Assembly (NCBI GenBank): GCA_018820745.1
Contig: JAHJNP010000195.1
Location: 1-5,967, forward strand
Direction: 5' to 3'
DNA from: Gammaproteobacteria bacterium
Lineage (GTDB): Bacteria; Pseudomonadota; Gammaproteobacteria; Burkholderiales; Thiobacillaceae
Length of the DNA: 5,967 bases
This document shows, in pieces, positions 1 through 5,456 of the stretch (the stretch's first letter is position 1; every line of letters starts with the position of its first letter). The position numbers were made by a program, and so were the translations under genes. The notes beneath the pieces are model-generated. The model was not told where the DNA came from and searched no databases. It saw nothing but the letters and a program-made list of their open reading frames with translations.

Positions 1-903
1 GACGCAGTCGATGCCGCGCTTCTTCATCTCGAAGTCAATCGCGCGGGCCACCACGTCGCGCGGCGCGAGTTCGGCGCGCTCGTCGTGAAGCTGCATGAAG
101 CGGCTGCCATCGGGCAGCAGCAAATGCCCGCCCTCGCCACGCACCGCCTCGGTGATGAGAAAGGATTTGGCGTGCGGGTGGTACAGGCAGGTCGGGTGGA
201 ACTGCACGAATTCGAGGTTGGCCACCCGGCAGCCGGCGCGCCATGCCATCGCGATGCCGTCGCCGGTCGCAGTGTCGGGATTGGATGTGTAGAGATAGAC
301 CTTGCCGGCACCGCCGGTGGCCAGCACGGTGTGGCCGGCGGCAAAGGTCTCGACTTCACCGGAGCCCTTGTTCAGCGCGTAGGCGCCGTGGATCTGCCGT
401 TCTTCCCCGCCAGCACGCTTGCCGGTGATAAGGTCGATGGCGACGTGCTGCTCGAAGGTCTCGATATTGGGATGGGCGCGCACGCGGTCGAGCAGGCTGG
501 TCTGAACTGCATGGCCGGTGGCGTCGGCCGCGTGCACCACGCGGCGCCTGGAATGGCCGCCTTCGCGCGCCAGATGCAGGCCGCCAGGGGCCTGCGGGTC
601 GGGGGTGAAGGCGACGCCGTTGGCGGTCAGCCAGGCGACCATTTCACGTGCCTGGCTGGCCACCAGCCGGGTGACGGCTTCGTCGCACAGGCCGGCGCCG
701 GCGACCAGGGTGTCGTGCACATGGGCATCCACCGAGTCGCCGTCGTCGACTGCCGCCGCAATTCCGCCTTGCGCCCAGTCGCTGGCGCCGTCGATCATCT
801 GGCGCTTGGTGACAATGGCGACACGGCGCTGGTCGGCAAGCTTGAGCGCGGTGGTCAGCGCGGCGAGGCCGCTGCCGAGGATGAGGACGTCGTGTCTGTG
901 CAT
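1..903 (-). CDS. nadB: L-aspartate oxidase, N-terminal 301 residues (runs off the window)
   Basis: NadB is the cytoplasmic FAD enzyme that oxidises L-aspartate to iminoaspartate, the first step of de novo NAD synthesis; its product passes to quinolinate synthase NadA. Reading the minus strand from ATG at 903 gives an open frame to the window edge. The N-terminus carries the dinucleotide-binding motif DVLILGSGLAAL (5-16), followed by SDWAQGGIAAAV (41-52), REGGHSRRRVVHAADATG (113-130), VLATGGAGKVY (193-203), GDGIAMAWRAGCRVANLEF (214-232), QFHPT (234-238) and ELAPRDVVARAID (278-290). By recalled alignment with the E. coli enzyme (about 540 residues), E114, H236 and R282 correspond to active-site residues, and all three are present. 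Roughly the C-terminal 40-45% lies outside. No convincing Shine-Dalgarno precedes the ATG, and no alternative start was found just upstream. It is divergent from rpoE. Identification is very secure because the motifs are continuous and collinear with the family. Confidence 0.96.
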   Translation of the reverse strand, partial: MHRHDVLILGSGLAALTTALKLADQRRVAIVTKRQMIDGASDWAQGGIAAAVDDGDSVDAHVHDTLVAGAGLCDEAVTRLVASQAREMVAWLTANGVAFTPDPQAPGGLHLAREGGHSRRRVVHAADATGHAVQTSLLDRVRAHPNIETFEQHVAIDLITGKRAGGEERQIHGAYALNKGSGEVETFAAGHTVLATGGAGKVYLYTSNPDTATGDGIAMAWRAGCRVANLEFVQFHPTCLYHPHAKSFLITEAVRGEGGHLLLPDGSRFMQLHDERAELAPRDVVARAIDFEMKKRGIDCV

Positions 904-913
904 GAGTCGGGCG

Positions 914-922
914 ATGATAGCA
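914..922 (-). promoter_or_regulatory. candidate extended -10 promoter for nadB
   Basis: On the minus strand the sequence reads TGC-TATCAT (922 down to 914): a TATAAT-like hexamer with the upstream TGn of an extended -10. No good -35 is visible at 16-18 bases (the best is TTCGGG or ATTCGG). Transcription would start near 907, only about four bases before the nadB ATG at 903, so the mRNA would be almost leaderless. That fits the lack of a Shine-Dalgarno. This is a sequence-pattern call only. Confidence 0.4.
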
Positions 923-969
923 GGCTTGGGCCGGGCCCGAATCACCGCGCTGCATCGAAGCTGGCGGGG

Positions 970-997
970 TGAACTTTTTTGCCGGCGCATCCTCTCA
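970..997 (+). promoter_or_regulatory. candidate sigma-E-type promoter of rpoE
   Basis: TGAACTT (970-976, followed by more T) matches six of seven bases of the sigma-E -35 consensus GGAACTT. After a 16-base spacer, TCTCA (993-997) matches four of five bases of the -10 consensus TCTGA. The start site would fall near 1003-1005, giving a leader of about 53 bases before the rpoE ATG. Sigma-E autoregulation of its own operon is well established in E. coli and Pseudomonas, so the element is where it is expected. A second, weaker pair is GGAAGCT (1004-1010), 16 bases, TCAAC (1027-1031). Confidence 0.45.
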
Positions 998-1019
998 TGT
1001 TCCGGAAGCTGCGGTCACG

Positions 1020-1025
1020 TATACT
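1020..1025 (+). promoter_or_regulatory. candidate sigma-70 -10 box upstream of rpoE
   Basis: TATACT at 1020-1025 differs from TATAAT at one position and lies about 32 bases before the rpoE ATG. The -35 region is poor (TGTTCC at 998-1003 with a 16-base spacer), so this would be a weak or activator-dependent housekeeping promoter. It could supply basal rpoE expression beside the sigma-E-like promoter. Confidence 0.3.
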
Positions 1026-1056
1026 TTCAACATAAACATAAATGTAGCAGGGAGAT

Positions 1057-1653
1057 ATGTCAGACCGCGAACTGGATCAGGTGTTGGTTGAACGTGCCCA
1101 GCAGGGCGACAAGCGCGCATTCGAGTTGTTGGTGATCAAGTATCACCGCAAGGTCGGACGGCTGCTGTCGCGCATGGTGCGCGACGCGGCGGAGGTGGAA
1201 GACATTTCGCAGGAAGCGTTTATCAAGGCCTACCGTGCGTTGCCGGGATTCCGTGGCGAAAGCGCGTTTTACACCTGGCTGTACCGCATCGCCGTCAACA
1301 CCGCCAAGAATTACCTGGTGGCGCACAAACGCCAGCCAGTATCGAGCGATGTGCTGGCGGAAGATGCCGAGAATTATGAAGAGGGCGACCTGCTGCGTGA
1401 CATTGCGACGCCGGAAGCGGAACTTCATACCAAACAGATCGCCCAAGCAGTGAATGAGGCAGTTGACGCGTTGCCCGAAGAGTTGCGAACAGCCATCACG
1501 CTGCGCGAGATTGAAGGCATGAGCTACGAGGACATCGCGCAGATGATGGAATGTCCGATCGGCACCGTGCGCTCCCGGATCTTCCGTGCGCGCGAGGCCA
1601 TTGCAGAAAGAATACGCCCGATGTTGGGCACCGGTCAGGATAAAAGGTGGTAA
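1057..1653 (+). CDS. rpoE: RNA polymerase sigma factor RpoE/AlgU (group 4 ECF, sigma-24)
   Basis: This is an alternative sigma factor that directs RNA polymerase to envelope-stress promoters and is held at the membrane by the anti-sigma factor encoded next. The 198-residue product is close to the family length (E. coli RpoE 191) and resembles it throughout. Region 2 covers about residues 25-92, with [19 protein letters not shown] (49-67) and [17 protein letters not shown] (71-87), the -10 recognition/melting segment. A linker rich in Glu and Asp (about 98-121) follows. Region 4 covers about 132-186, with the helix-turn-helix [20 protein letters not shown] (154-173) and then RIFRARE, which reads the -35. 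The ATG at 1057 follows a purine-rich AGGGAG (1049-1054). The gene starts the operon and ends two bases before the rseA ATG. Both a sigma-E-like and a sigma-70-like promoter lie upstream, suggesting positive autoregulation. Nothing is missing or truncated. Confidence 0.97.
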   Translation: MSDRELDQVLVERAQQGDKRAFELLVIKYHRKVGRLLSRMVRDAAEVEDISQEAFIKAYRALPGFRGESAFYTWLYRIAVNTAKNYLVAHKRQPVSSDVLAEDAENYEEGDLLRDIATPEAELHTKQIAQAVNEAVDALPEELRTAITLREIEGMSYEDIAQMMECPIGTVRSRIFRAREAIAERIRPMLGTGQDKRW

Positions 1654-1655
1654 CC

Positions 1656-2198
1656 ATGTCAGCACTTCGCAAACCCGACACCCTTCCCCAGGCTGAACAG
1701 GCCGACAACGACCCGCAGCTGATGCTGTCCGCGGTGCTTGACGGCGAAACCGCGCAGGCCGAAACCGAGGCCTGCATCATGGCGATGAAGCATGACGAGG
1801 TCTTGCGACAAAGCTGGTCTGAATACCACCTGATCGGCGACCTGATGCGTGGCGTGGCGCCGGCGCAGGACGATTTCATGGCGCGCTTCTCGGCGCAACT
1901 GGCAGTCGAGCCGACCGTGCTCGCGCCGCGCCGCGGCGTGTGGCCGCAACGGGTGGCGGTAGCGTCGTTTGCCTCGCTCGCGGTATGGGGCGTGATTGCG
2001 CTGAGCGGGTTGATGTCGGATGCGCCCGCCACGGCACCGATGGCGGTGGCGCCGGGCTTCCAGCAGGCTGGATTGGCTGCGGAGCCGCGTGACGATGACC
2101 GATTCGCTTCCTATCTGGTGGCACATCAGGAATTCGCCCCGATGGCAGTGGCCTCGCCTTACCAGCGCGTGACGGCGGTTGCGGTGGAGCCGCGTTGA
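1656..2198 (+). CDS. rseA: anti-sigma-E factor RseA/MucA
   Basis: This inner-membrane anti-sigma factor sequesters RpoE. Stress-triggered proteolysis (DegS then RseP in E. coli) releases the sigma factor. The 180-residue protein has an N-terminal cytoplasmic RseA_N-type domain, about residues 20-68, with [11 protein letters not shown] (22-32) and [14 protein letters not shown] (53-66), the hallmark W-x-x-Y-H-x-I-x-D-x-M pattern. One hydrophobic segment spans about 100-120, preceded by basic residues PRRGVWPQR, giving N-in/C-out topology. The periplasmic tail of about 60 residues contains YLVAHQEF (153-160), like the short conserved RseB-binding C-terminal motif of the family. It is shorter than E. 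coli RseA (216). I chose ATG 1656 because AAAGGTGG (1643-1650) lies five bases before it; an in-frame GTG at 1647 would sit inside that ribosome site. Its stop overlaps the rseB ATG by one base (TGATG). Confidence 0.93.
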   Translation: MSALRKPDTLPQAEQADNDPQLMLSAVLDGETAQAETEACIMAMKHDEVLRQSWSEYHLIGDLMRGVAPAQDDFMARFSAQLAVEPTVLAPRRGVWPQRVAVASFASLAVWGVIALSGLMSDAPATAPMAVAPGFQQAGLAAEPRDDDRFASYLVAHQEFAPMAVASPYQRVTAVAVEPR

Positions 2199-3154
2199 TG
2201 CGGGCGGGATCAGCACGGCAACAAGGCTGGCTGGCGGCAGGATTTGTCGGGCTGGTGATGTTGTCCGGCATGGCGCGAGCCGATGCCGCGCTCGATTGGC
2301 TCAACCGCGCTTCTGCTGCCGCCAGGCAGCAGAATTACAGTGGTGTCTATGTATACCACCACGGAGAGCACGTCGAAGTACTGCGCGTGCTGCATCGCAC
2401 CGATGCGACCGGCGAACTGGAAAAAGTCGAGGTGCTGGACGGCACCCCGCGCAAATTTCTGCGCATCAACGACAATGTCTATTGTCACTTGCCGGATGGC
2501 AAGAATGTGCGGCTGGAGCGCAATGCCCTGCGCCGTTTCTTCCCCGCCTTGCTGCCTGCGCAGCCGGCCAGCCTGCTCGAATATTACGGGGCGACGCTTG
2601 GCGGGACCGAGCGGGTGGCTGGGCGGCCCTGCCAGGTGGTGGTGCTGGAGCCGCGCGACAGTTATCGTTATGGCTACAACCTGTGGCTGGACAAGCAAAC
2701 CGGATTGCCGCTCAAGTCGCGCGTCGTCAACAGTAGCGGTGGTGTAGTGTCGATGTTCGTGTTTTCAGAAATCCAGATCGGCAAGGCGCCCGATGCCCAA
2801 CTGTTTCGCAATGATCTGGCCGGTAAGCGCATCCAGCAAGCCAGTCTCGATAAACCGGCCGAAGTCGCCTGGAACGTGACCCCGCCACCGGGATTCGAGC
2901 GGGTACAGGTGGCGGTTCGCTCGCTGCCGGGCAAGCAGGCGCCGGTCACCCATCTGGTGTTTTCAGACGGCCTCTCCGTGCTGTCGATGTTCGTCGAACC
3001 GGTTGATCCCGAAGTGCAGAATATGCGCGGCCTGTCGGCTGAAGGCGTGATCGGCATCTATGCGCGCGAGGTCGACGGCCACACCGTAACCACCCTGGGC
3101 GAAGTGCCGAACATGGCGCTGATCGAAACCGGTAATTCGGTGAAGCGAAAGTAG
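2198..3154 (+). CDS. rseB: periplasmic sigma-E regulator RseB/MucB
   Basis: RseB is a periplasmic protein that binds the C-terminal part of RseA and protects it from site-1 cleavage. In E. coli it is displaced by misplaced LPS or lipoprotein signals. The 318-residue product matches the family length. It starts with a signal peptide: charged [10 protein letters not shown], a hydrophobic core at about 11-24, and the cleavage-like SGMARADA ending near residue 30. The mature N-terminal part begins ALDWLNRASAAARQQNYSGVYVY, the typical opening of the LolA-like lipid-sensing domain. Later come RYGYNLWLDKQTGLPLKS and a C-terminal domain with WNVTPPPGFE, HLVFSDGLSVLSMFVEP and GIYAREVDGHTVTTLGEVP, the family's usual end. 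ATG 2198 is preferred because GGTGGAG (2183-2189) precedes it by eight bases; a TTG three bases earlier is a less likely start. The one-base overlap with rseA suggests translational coupling, matching their stoichiometric partnership. Confidence 0.94.
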   Translation: MRAGSARQQGWLAAGFVGLVMLSGMARADAALDWLNRASAAARQQNYSGVYVYHHGEHVEVLRVLHRTDATGELEKVEVLDGTPRKFLRINDNVYCHLPDGKNVRLERNALRRFFPALLPAQPASLLEYYGATLGGTERVAGRPCQVVVLEPRDSYRYGYNLWLDKQTGLPLKSRVVNSSGGVVSMFVFSEIQIGKAPDAQLFRNDLAGKRIQQASLDKPAEVAWNVTPPPGFERVQVAVRSLPGKQAPVTHLVFSDGLSVLSMFVEPVDPEVQNMRGLSAEGVIGIYAREVDGHTVTTLGEVPNMALIETGNSVKRK

Positions 3155-3162
3155 GCAGCACC

Positions 3163-3597
3163 ATGCTGGAGCAAACCGCCGAAGTCATCAAAACGGCAGC
3201 AGACGGCATCTGGGTGCGGGCGGTCGAGCCGTCTGGCTGCGGCACCTGCGGCGGGCAGGGCTGTGCGTCGCGCCGCATAGCCGAACTGTTCCAGCATAAA
3301 CCACGGCATTTCCTGGTCGACTGCGACTTGTCGCTGTCCCCTGGCGACCGCATTGTCGTCGGGATTGCCCGGGGCAGCATACTCAGGAGCGCAATGCGGG
3401 TTTATGGCCTGCCATTGGGGCTGATGCTGACGGGCGCGTTGCTGGCGCAGGCGGTGCGGCCCGGTGACGGCCCCGCACTGGCCGGTATGCTGCTCGGGGG
3501 CTTGGCGGGCTGGCTGGCCGCGCGCGGCGGCCGGACGGCGCGCCCGGTTGTGCTCAGACGTGAAGACGTCAACCTGTTCCAAGTGAAGAAAGGATGA
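3163..3597 (+). CDS. rseC: SoxR-reducing/positive sigma-E regulator RseC/MucC family membrane protein
   Basis: RseC is an inner-membrane protein. In E. coli it modestly favours sigma-E activity and is linked to keeping SoxR reduced together with the Rsx/Rnf complex, so a redox role is known for the family. The 144-residue protein begins with a small soluble domain bearing the Cys cluster SGCGTCGGQGCASR (C26, C29, C34; another Cys at 54), the family signature thought to bind an Fe-S cluster. A beta-type segment, DLSLSPGDRIVVGI, follows. Two hydrophobic helices lie at about 79-97 and 103-121, separated by a short polar turn, and a basic C-terminal tail ends the protein. The ATG at 3163 is eight bases after the rseB stop, with only a weak AGG (3153-3155) as ribosome site, so coupling to rseB is likely. 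Its own stop falls next to, or within, the start of the protease gene. Confidence 0.9.
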   Translation: MLEQTAEVIKTAADGIWVRAVEPSGCGTCGGQGCASRRIAELFQHKPRHFLVDCDLSLSPGDRIVVGIARGSILRSAMRVYGLPLGLMLTGALLAQAVRPGDGPALAGMLLGGLAGWLAARGGRTARPVVLRREDVNLFQVKKG

Positions 3598-3602
3598 TCT
3601 TG

Positions 3603-4988
3603 ATGAGAGCGACTTTGGCTGCGACAGCGCTGGTGTTGACCTTGTCTGCGCCGGCAGTGGCAAAGGAGGTGATGGATGTGGCCGACCTGGTCGAGACACA
3701 CGGCCCGGCGGTGGTCAATATCAGCACCACCAAGCTGGTGAAACGCAATACGGAAGGCTTTCCGTTCGTGATTCCCGATGGGGAGGACATGCAGGAATTT
3801 TTCCGCCGGTTCTTCCCGCCCGGCGTTCCCGGACGCGGGCCGGTCGAGGAAATTCCCGCGCGCGGCGCCGGTTCCGGCTTCATCGTCAGCAAGGACGGCT
3901 ACATTCTGACCAATGCCCATGTGGTGCGCGGCGCCGACGAAGTCGAGGTCAAGCTCATCGACAAGCGCACGTTCAGCGCCAAAGTGGTTGGTGCGGATAA
4001 CCGCACCGATGTGGCCGTCATCAAAATCATGGCCAACAACCTGCCTGCCGTCAAGTTGGGCGACCCCACCAGGCTGCGCGTCGGCGAGGCGGTCGTCGCG
4101 ATCGGTTCGCCATTCGGCTTCGAGAACTCGGTCACCGCCGGCATTGTCTCCGCCAAGGGACGCTCGCTGCCGTCTGAAAGTTACGTGCCTTACATACAGA
4201 CCGATGTGGCGATCAACCCCGGCAATTCGGGTGGGCCACTATTCAACATGAAGGGCGAAGTGGTCGGCATCAATTCGCAGATCTACAGTCGTAGCGGCGG
4301 TTATCAGGGGGTGTCGTTCGCGATCCCGATCGATGTCGCAATGGAAGTGGCCGGTCAACTGAAGGCCGGCGGCAAGGTCTTGCGCGGCTGGCTGGGTGTG
4401 GTGATCCAGGAAGTGACCGCCGACCTTGCCGAATCATTCGGCATGGATCGTCCGCGTGGCGCGCTGATTGCGCAGGTGCAGGCGGACAGCCCGGCGGCCC
4501 GGGCCGGACTGCTGGCGGCCGATGTGATCCTTATGTTCGGCGGCAAGCCGGTGGAAAATGCGGATGACCTGCCGCGCATGGTCGGCATGGCCAAGCCGGG
4601 AGCGAGGATTCCGCTGCAGGTGTGGCGCAAAGGCAAGATGCAGGAAATCACGGTGGTGCTGGGCGAGTTGCCGGGCGAGGAGCAGCTTGCCGGCAAAAAT
4701 GGCAAGACGTATTCGCGGGGCGGCCTGGCCCTGTCCGAGTTGACGGCCGACCAGCGACGCGAACTCAAGATCGACCATGGCCTGCTGGTGGAAGAGGTCA
4801 CCGGCGACGCCGCCCGCGCGGGCATCCGCGTCGGTGACGTGATCCTCGCGGTGAATAACGGCAGGGTGGCCACGGTCGAGGCCTTCCGCCGGGAGATCGC
4901 CGCCATTCCCAAAGGCAAGAGCGCGGCCATCCTGGTAAGGCGTGGCGAGGGCTCGCTCTACATTCCGCTGAAGATATCGGGTGAGTAA
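3603..4988 (+). CDS. mucD: periplasmic serine protease/chaperone of the Do family (DegP/DegQ/MucD)
   Basis: This is an HtrA-type periplasmic protease-chaperone that degrades or refolds damaged envelope proteins. In Pseudomonas MucD dampens the AlgU pathway. With the ATG at 3603 it has 461 residues, typical for the family. A signal peptide comes first (MR, hydrophobic core, APAVA ending near residue 20). The trypsin-like domain has a complete catalytic triad: H106 in LTNAHVV, D136 in NRTDVAVIK and S209 in NPGNSGGPLFN. PDZ1 covers about 262-355 (RGWLGVVIQEV, DSPAARAGLLAADVI) and PDZ2 about 375-461 (DAARAGIRVGDVILAVNN). The segment before the protease core (GFPFVIPDGEDMQEFFRRFF onward) is short, more like DegQ/MucD than the long Gln-rich loop of E. 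coli DegP. Start choice: AAGGA (3590-3594) is eight bases before ATG 3603 and puts Arg at position 2. An in-frame ATG at 3594 overlaps the rseC stop (ATGA) and would add MIL. Confidence 0.94.
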   Translation: MRATLAATALVLTLSAPAVAKEVMDVADLVETHGPAVVNISTTKLVKRNTEGFPFVIPDGEDMQEFFRRFFPPGVPGRGPVEEIPARGAGSGFIVSKDGYILTNAHVVRGADEVEVKLIDKRTFSAKVVGADNRTDVAVIKIMANNLPAVKLGDPTRLRVGEAVVAIGSPFGFENSVTAGIVSAKGRSLPSESYVPYIQTDVAINPGNSGGPLFNMKGEVVGINSQIYSRSGGYQGVSFAIPIDVAMEVAGQLKAGGKVLRGWLGVVIQEVTADLAESFGMDRPRGALIAQVQADSPAARAGLLAADVILMFGGKPVENADDLPRMVGMAKPGARIPLQVWRKGKMQEITVVLGELPGEEQLAGKNGKTYSRGGLALSELTADQRRELKIDHGLLVEEVTGDAARAGIRVGDVILAVNNGRVATVEAFRREIAAIPKGKSAAILVRRGEGSLYIPLKISGE

Positions 4989-5235
4989 GACGCTCACGCT
5001 CTTCACCCGGGCAGGCTGCCCGCTGTGCGAGGAGATGGCGGCAGAAGTCGGCGTGCGGGTCGCCGGAACGGGATGCCGTCTGACGCCCGTCGATGTGGAT
5101 GCCGATCCGGTGCTCAAAACACGCTTCGGTTGGGACGTGCCGCTACTGTTCGACGGCGACATCGAGATTTGCCGCCATCAGCTTGACATGCCTGCGTTTC
5201 GGGAATGGCTGCGCCTTAATCGAGGGGCCTGCTGA
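4981..5235 (+). CDS. glutaredoxin-like (DUF836-type) small thiol protein
   Basis: This 84-residue protein has a thioredoxin-like fold signature. A first beta strand TLTLFTR leads into AGCPLCEEM, with the dithiol motif C13-P-L-C16 at the start of helix 1. VDVDADPVLKTRFGWDVPLLF follows, where P54 after Val fits the cis-proline beside the active site. A last strand and helix end the protein. The order and size match the glutaredoxin-like DUF836 family; the physiological substrate is unknown. Three more Cys (32, 64, 84) are present. The GTG start at 4981 overlaps the protease stop by eight bases, there is no clear Shine-Dalgarno, and no upstream signal peptide or membrane segment is seen. It therefore looks cytoplasmic and translationally coupled to mucD. 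It is the last gene of the operon. Some betaproteobacteria appear to have a similar gene between mucD and lepA (from recall). The thiol-disulphide role is inferred from the motif only. Confidence 0.82.
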   Translation: MSKTLTLFTRAGCPLCEEMAAEVGVRVAGTGCRLTPVDVDADPVLKTRFGWDVPLLFDGDIEICRHQLDMPAFREWLRLNRGAC

Positions 5236-5261
5236 CCCCCCTTTCACGCCCGCCCTTGCGG

Positions 5262-5360
5262 GTTGCCGCGAGAATGCGCGCCTGCCGTCTCGGCTCGCAT
5301 GGCATGGGAAGGCCCTTGCCGGTGCGACGCGCCTTGCATCCGTCGCATTCTCGCTACAAC
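5262..5360. repeat. nested inverted-repeat element of about 99 bases (MITE/REP-like or structured RNA)
   Basis: The outer arms GTTG-CC-GCGAGAATGCG (5262-5278) and CGCATTCTCGC-TA-CAAC (5344-5360) pair along 17 positions with only two adjacent mismatches; 11 pairs in a row are perfect. Inside lies a second hairpin at 5295-5327: TCGCA pairs with TGCGA, GGCA with TGCC and GGG with CCC, with small bulges around an AAGG loop. GCGGG occurs at both edges (5258-5262 and 5361-5365), which could be a 5-base target duplication but could easily be chance in GC-rich DNA. No open frame with a credible start lies within it and no T-run follows either arm, so it is not a standard terminator. It could be a small mobile-element remnant, a REP-type palindrome, or a folded RNA. 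Confidence 0.55.
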
Positions 5361-5399
5361 GCGGGCGCGAAATTGGTGTCGGCAGACCCCGAAATCCGT

Positions 5400-5405
5400 T
5401 AAAAT
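5400..5405 (+). promoter_or_regulatory. candidate -10 box for lepA
   Basis: TAAAAT at 5400-5405, in the AT-rich patch TTAAAATT, is a near match to TATAAT. No matching -35 is found at standard spacing: TGTCGG lies at 17 bases, and TTGGTG at 5373-5378 is 21 bases away, too far. A start near 5411-5413 would give a leader of about 45 bases that contains the hairpin at 5430-5449. This is a weak call, supported mainly by the local AT-rich contrast in GC-rich DNA. Confidence 0.35.
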
Positions 5406-5429
5406 TCTGCTAGTTATCTCATCCCTAGC

Positions 5430-5454
5430 CGGGCACGGAAGCGTGCCCGTTTTG
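5430..5454 (+). terminator. terminator-like hairpin directly before lepA (possible attenuator)
   Basis: CGGGCACG (5430-5437) and CGTGCCCG (5442-5449) form a perfect 8-base-pair stem with a GAAG loop, and TTTT (5450-5453) follows at once. This has the form of an intrinsic terminator, though the T-run is short. It ends three bases before the GTG start of lepA. It could end transcripts from the upstream operon, act as an attenuator on lepA, or control lepA translation, since GGAAG at the loop (5437-5441) resembles a ribosome site. Confidence 0.6.
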
Positions 5455-5456
5455 CT

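Noticed and set aside
85..972. Long plus-strand open frame (295 codons) opposite nadB
   Set aside because: It lies antisense to a clearly conserved NadB frame. Its product is low-complexity Gly/Ala/Val/His with no recognisable domain, as expected of the complement of a GC-rich gene.
1060..1665. Minus-strand open frame (201 codons) opposite rpoE
   Set aside because: It covers the complement of the whole conserved RpoE gene, has no family resemblance and no ribosome site. It is a shadow frame.
2179..2736. Plus-strand frame of 185 codons overlapping rseB
   Set aside because: It is out of frame with rseB and Arg/Cys/Ala-rich. The RseB frame carries the signal peptide and family motifs across the same bases.
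4434..5162. Minus-strand frame of 242 codons opposite mucD and the glutaredoxin-like gene
   Set aside because: It runs antisense through the PDZ-domain coding region and the CPLC gene, has no recognisable motif, and its composition is typical of a complement frame.
5249..5262. Small hairpin CCCGC-CCTT-GCGGG shortly after the glutaredoxin-like gene, as an operon terminator
   Set aside because: The stem has only five base pairs and no T-run follows, so an intrinsic terminator cannot be supported. It also shares its last bases with the larger inverted repeat.
5268..5354. GAGAATG...CATTCTC as a Fur-type operator
   Set aside because: The half-sites resemble a Fur half-box, but they are separated by about 70 bases rather than being adjacent, so no operator is formed.
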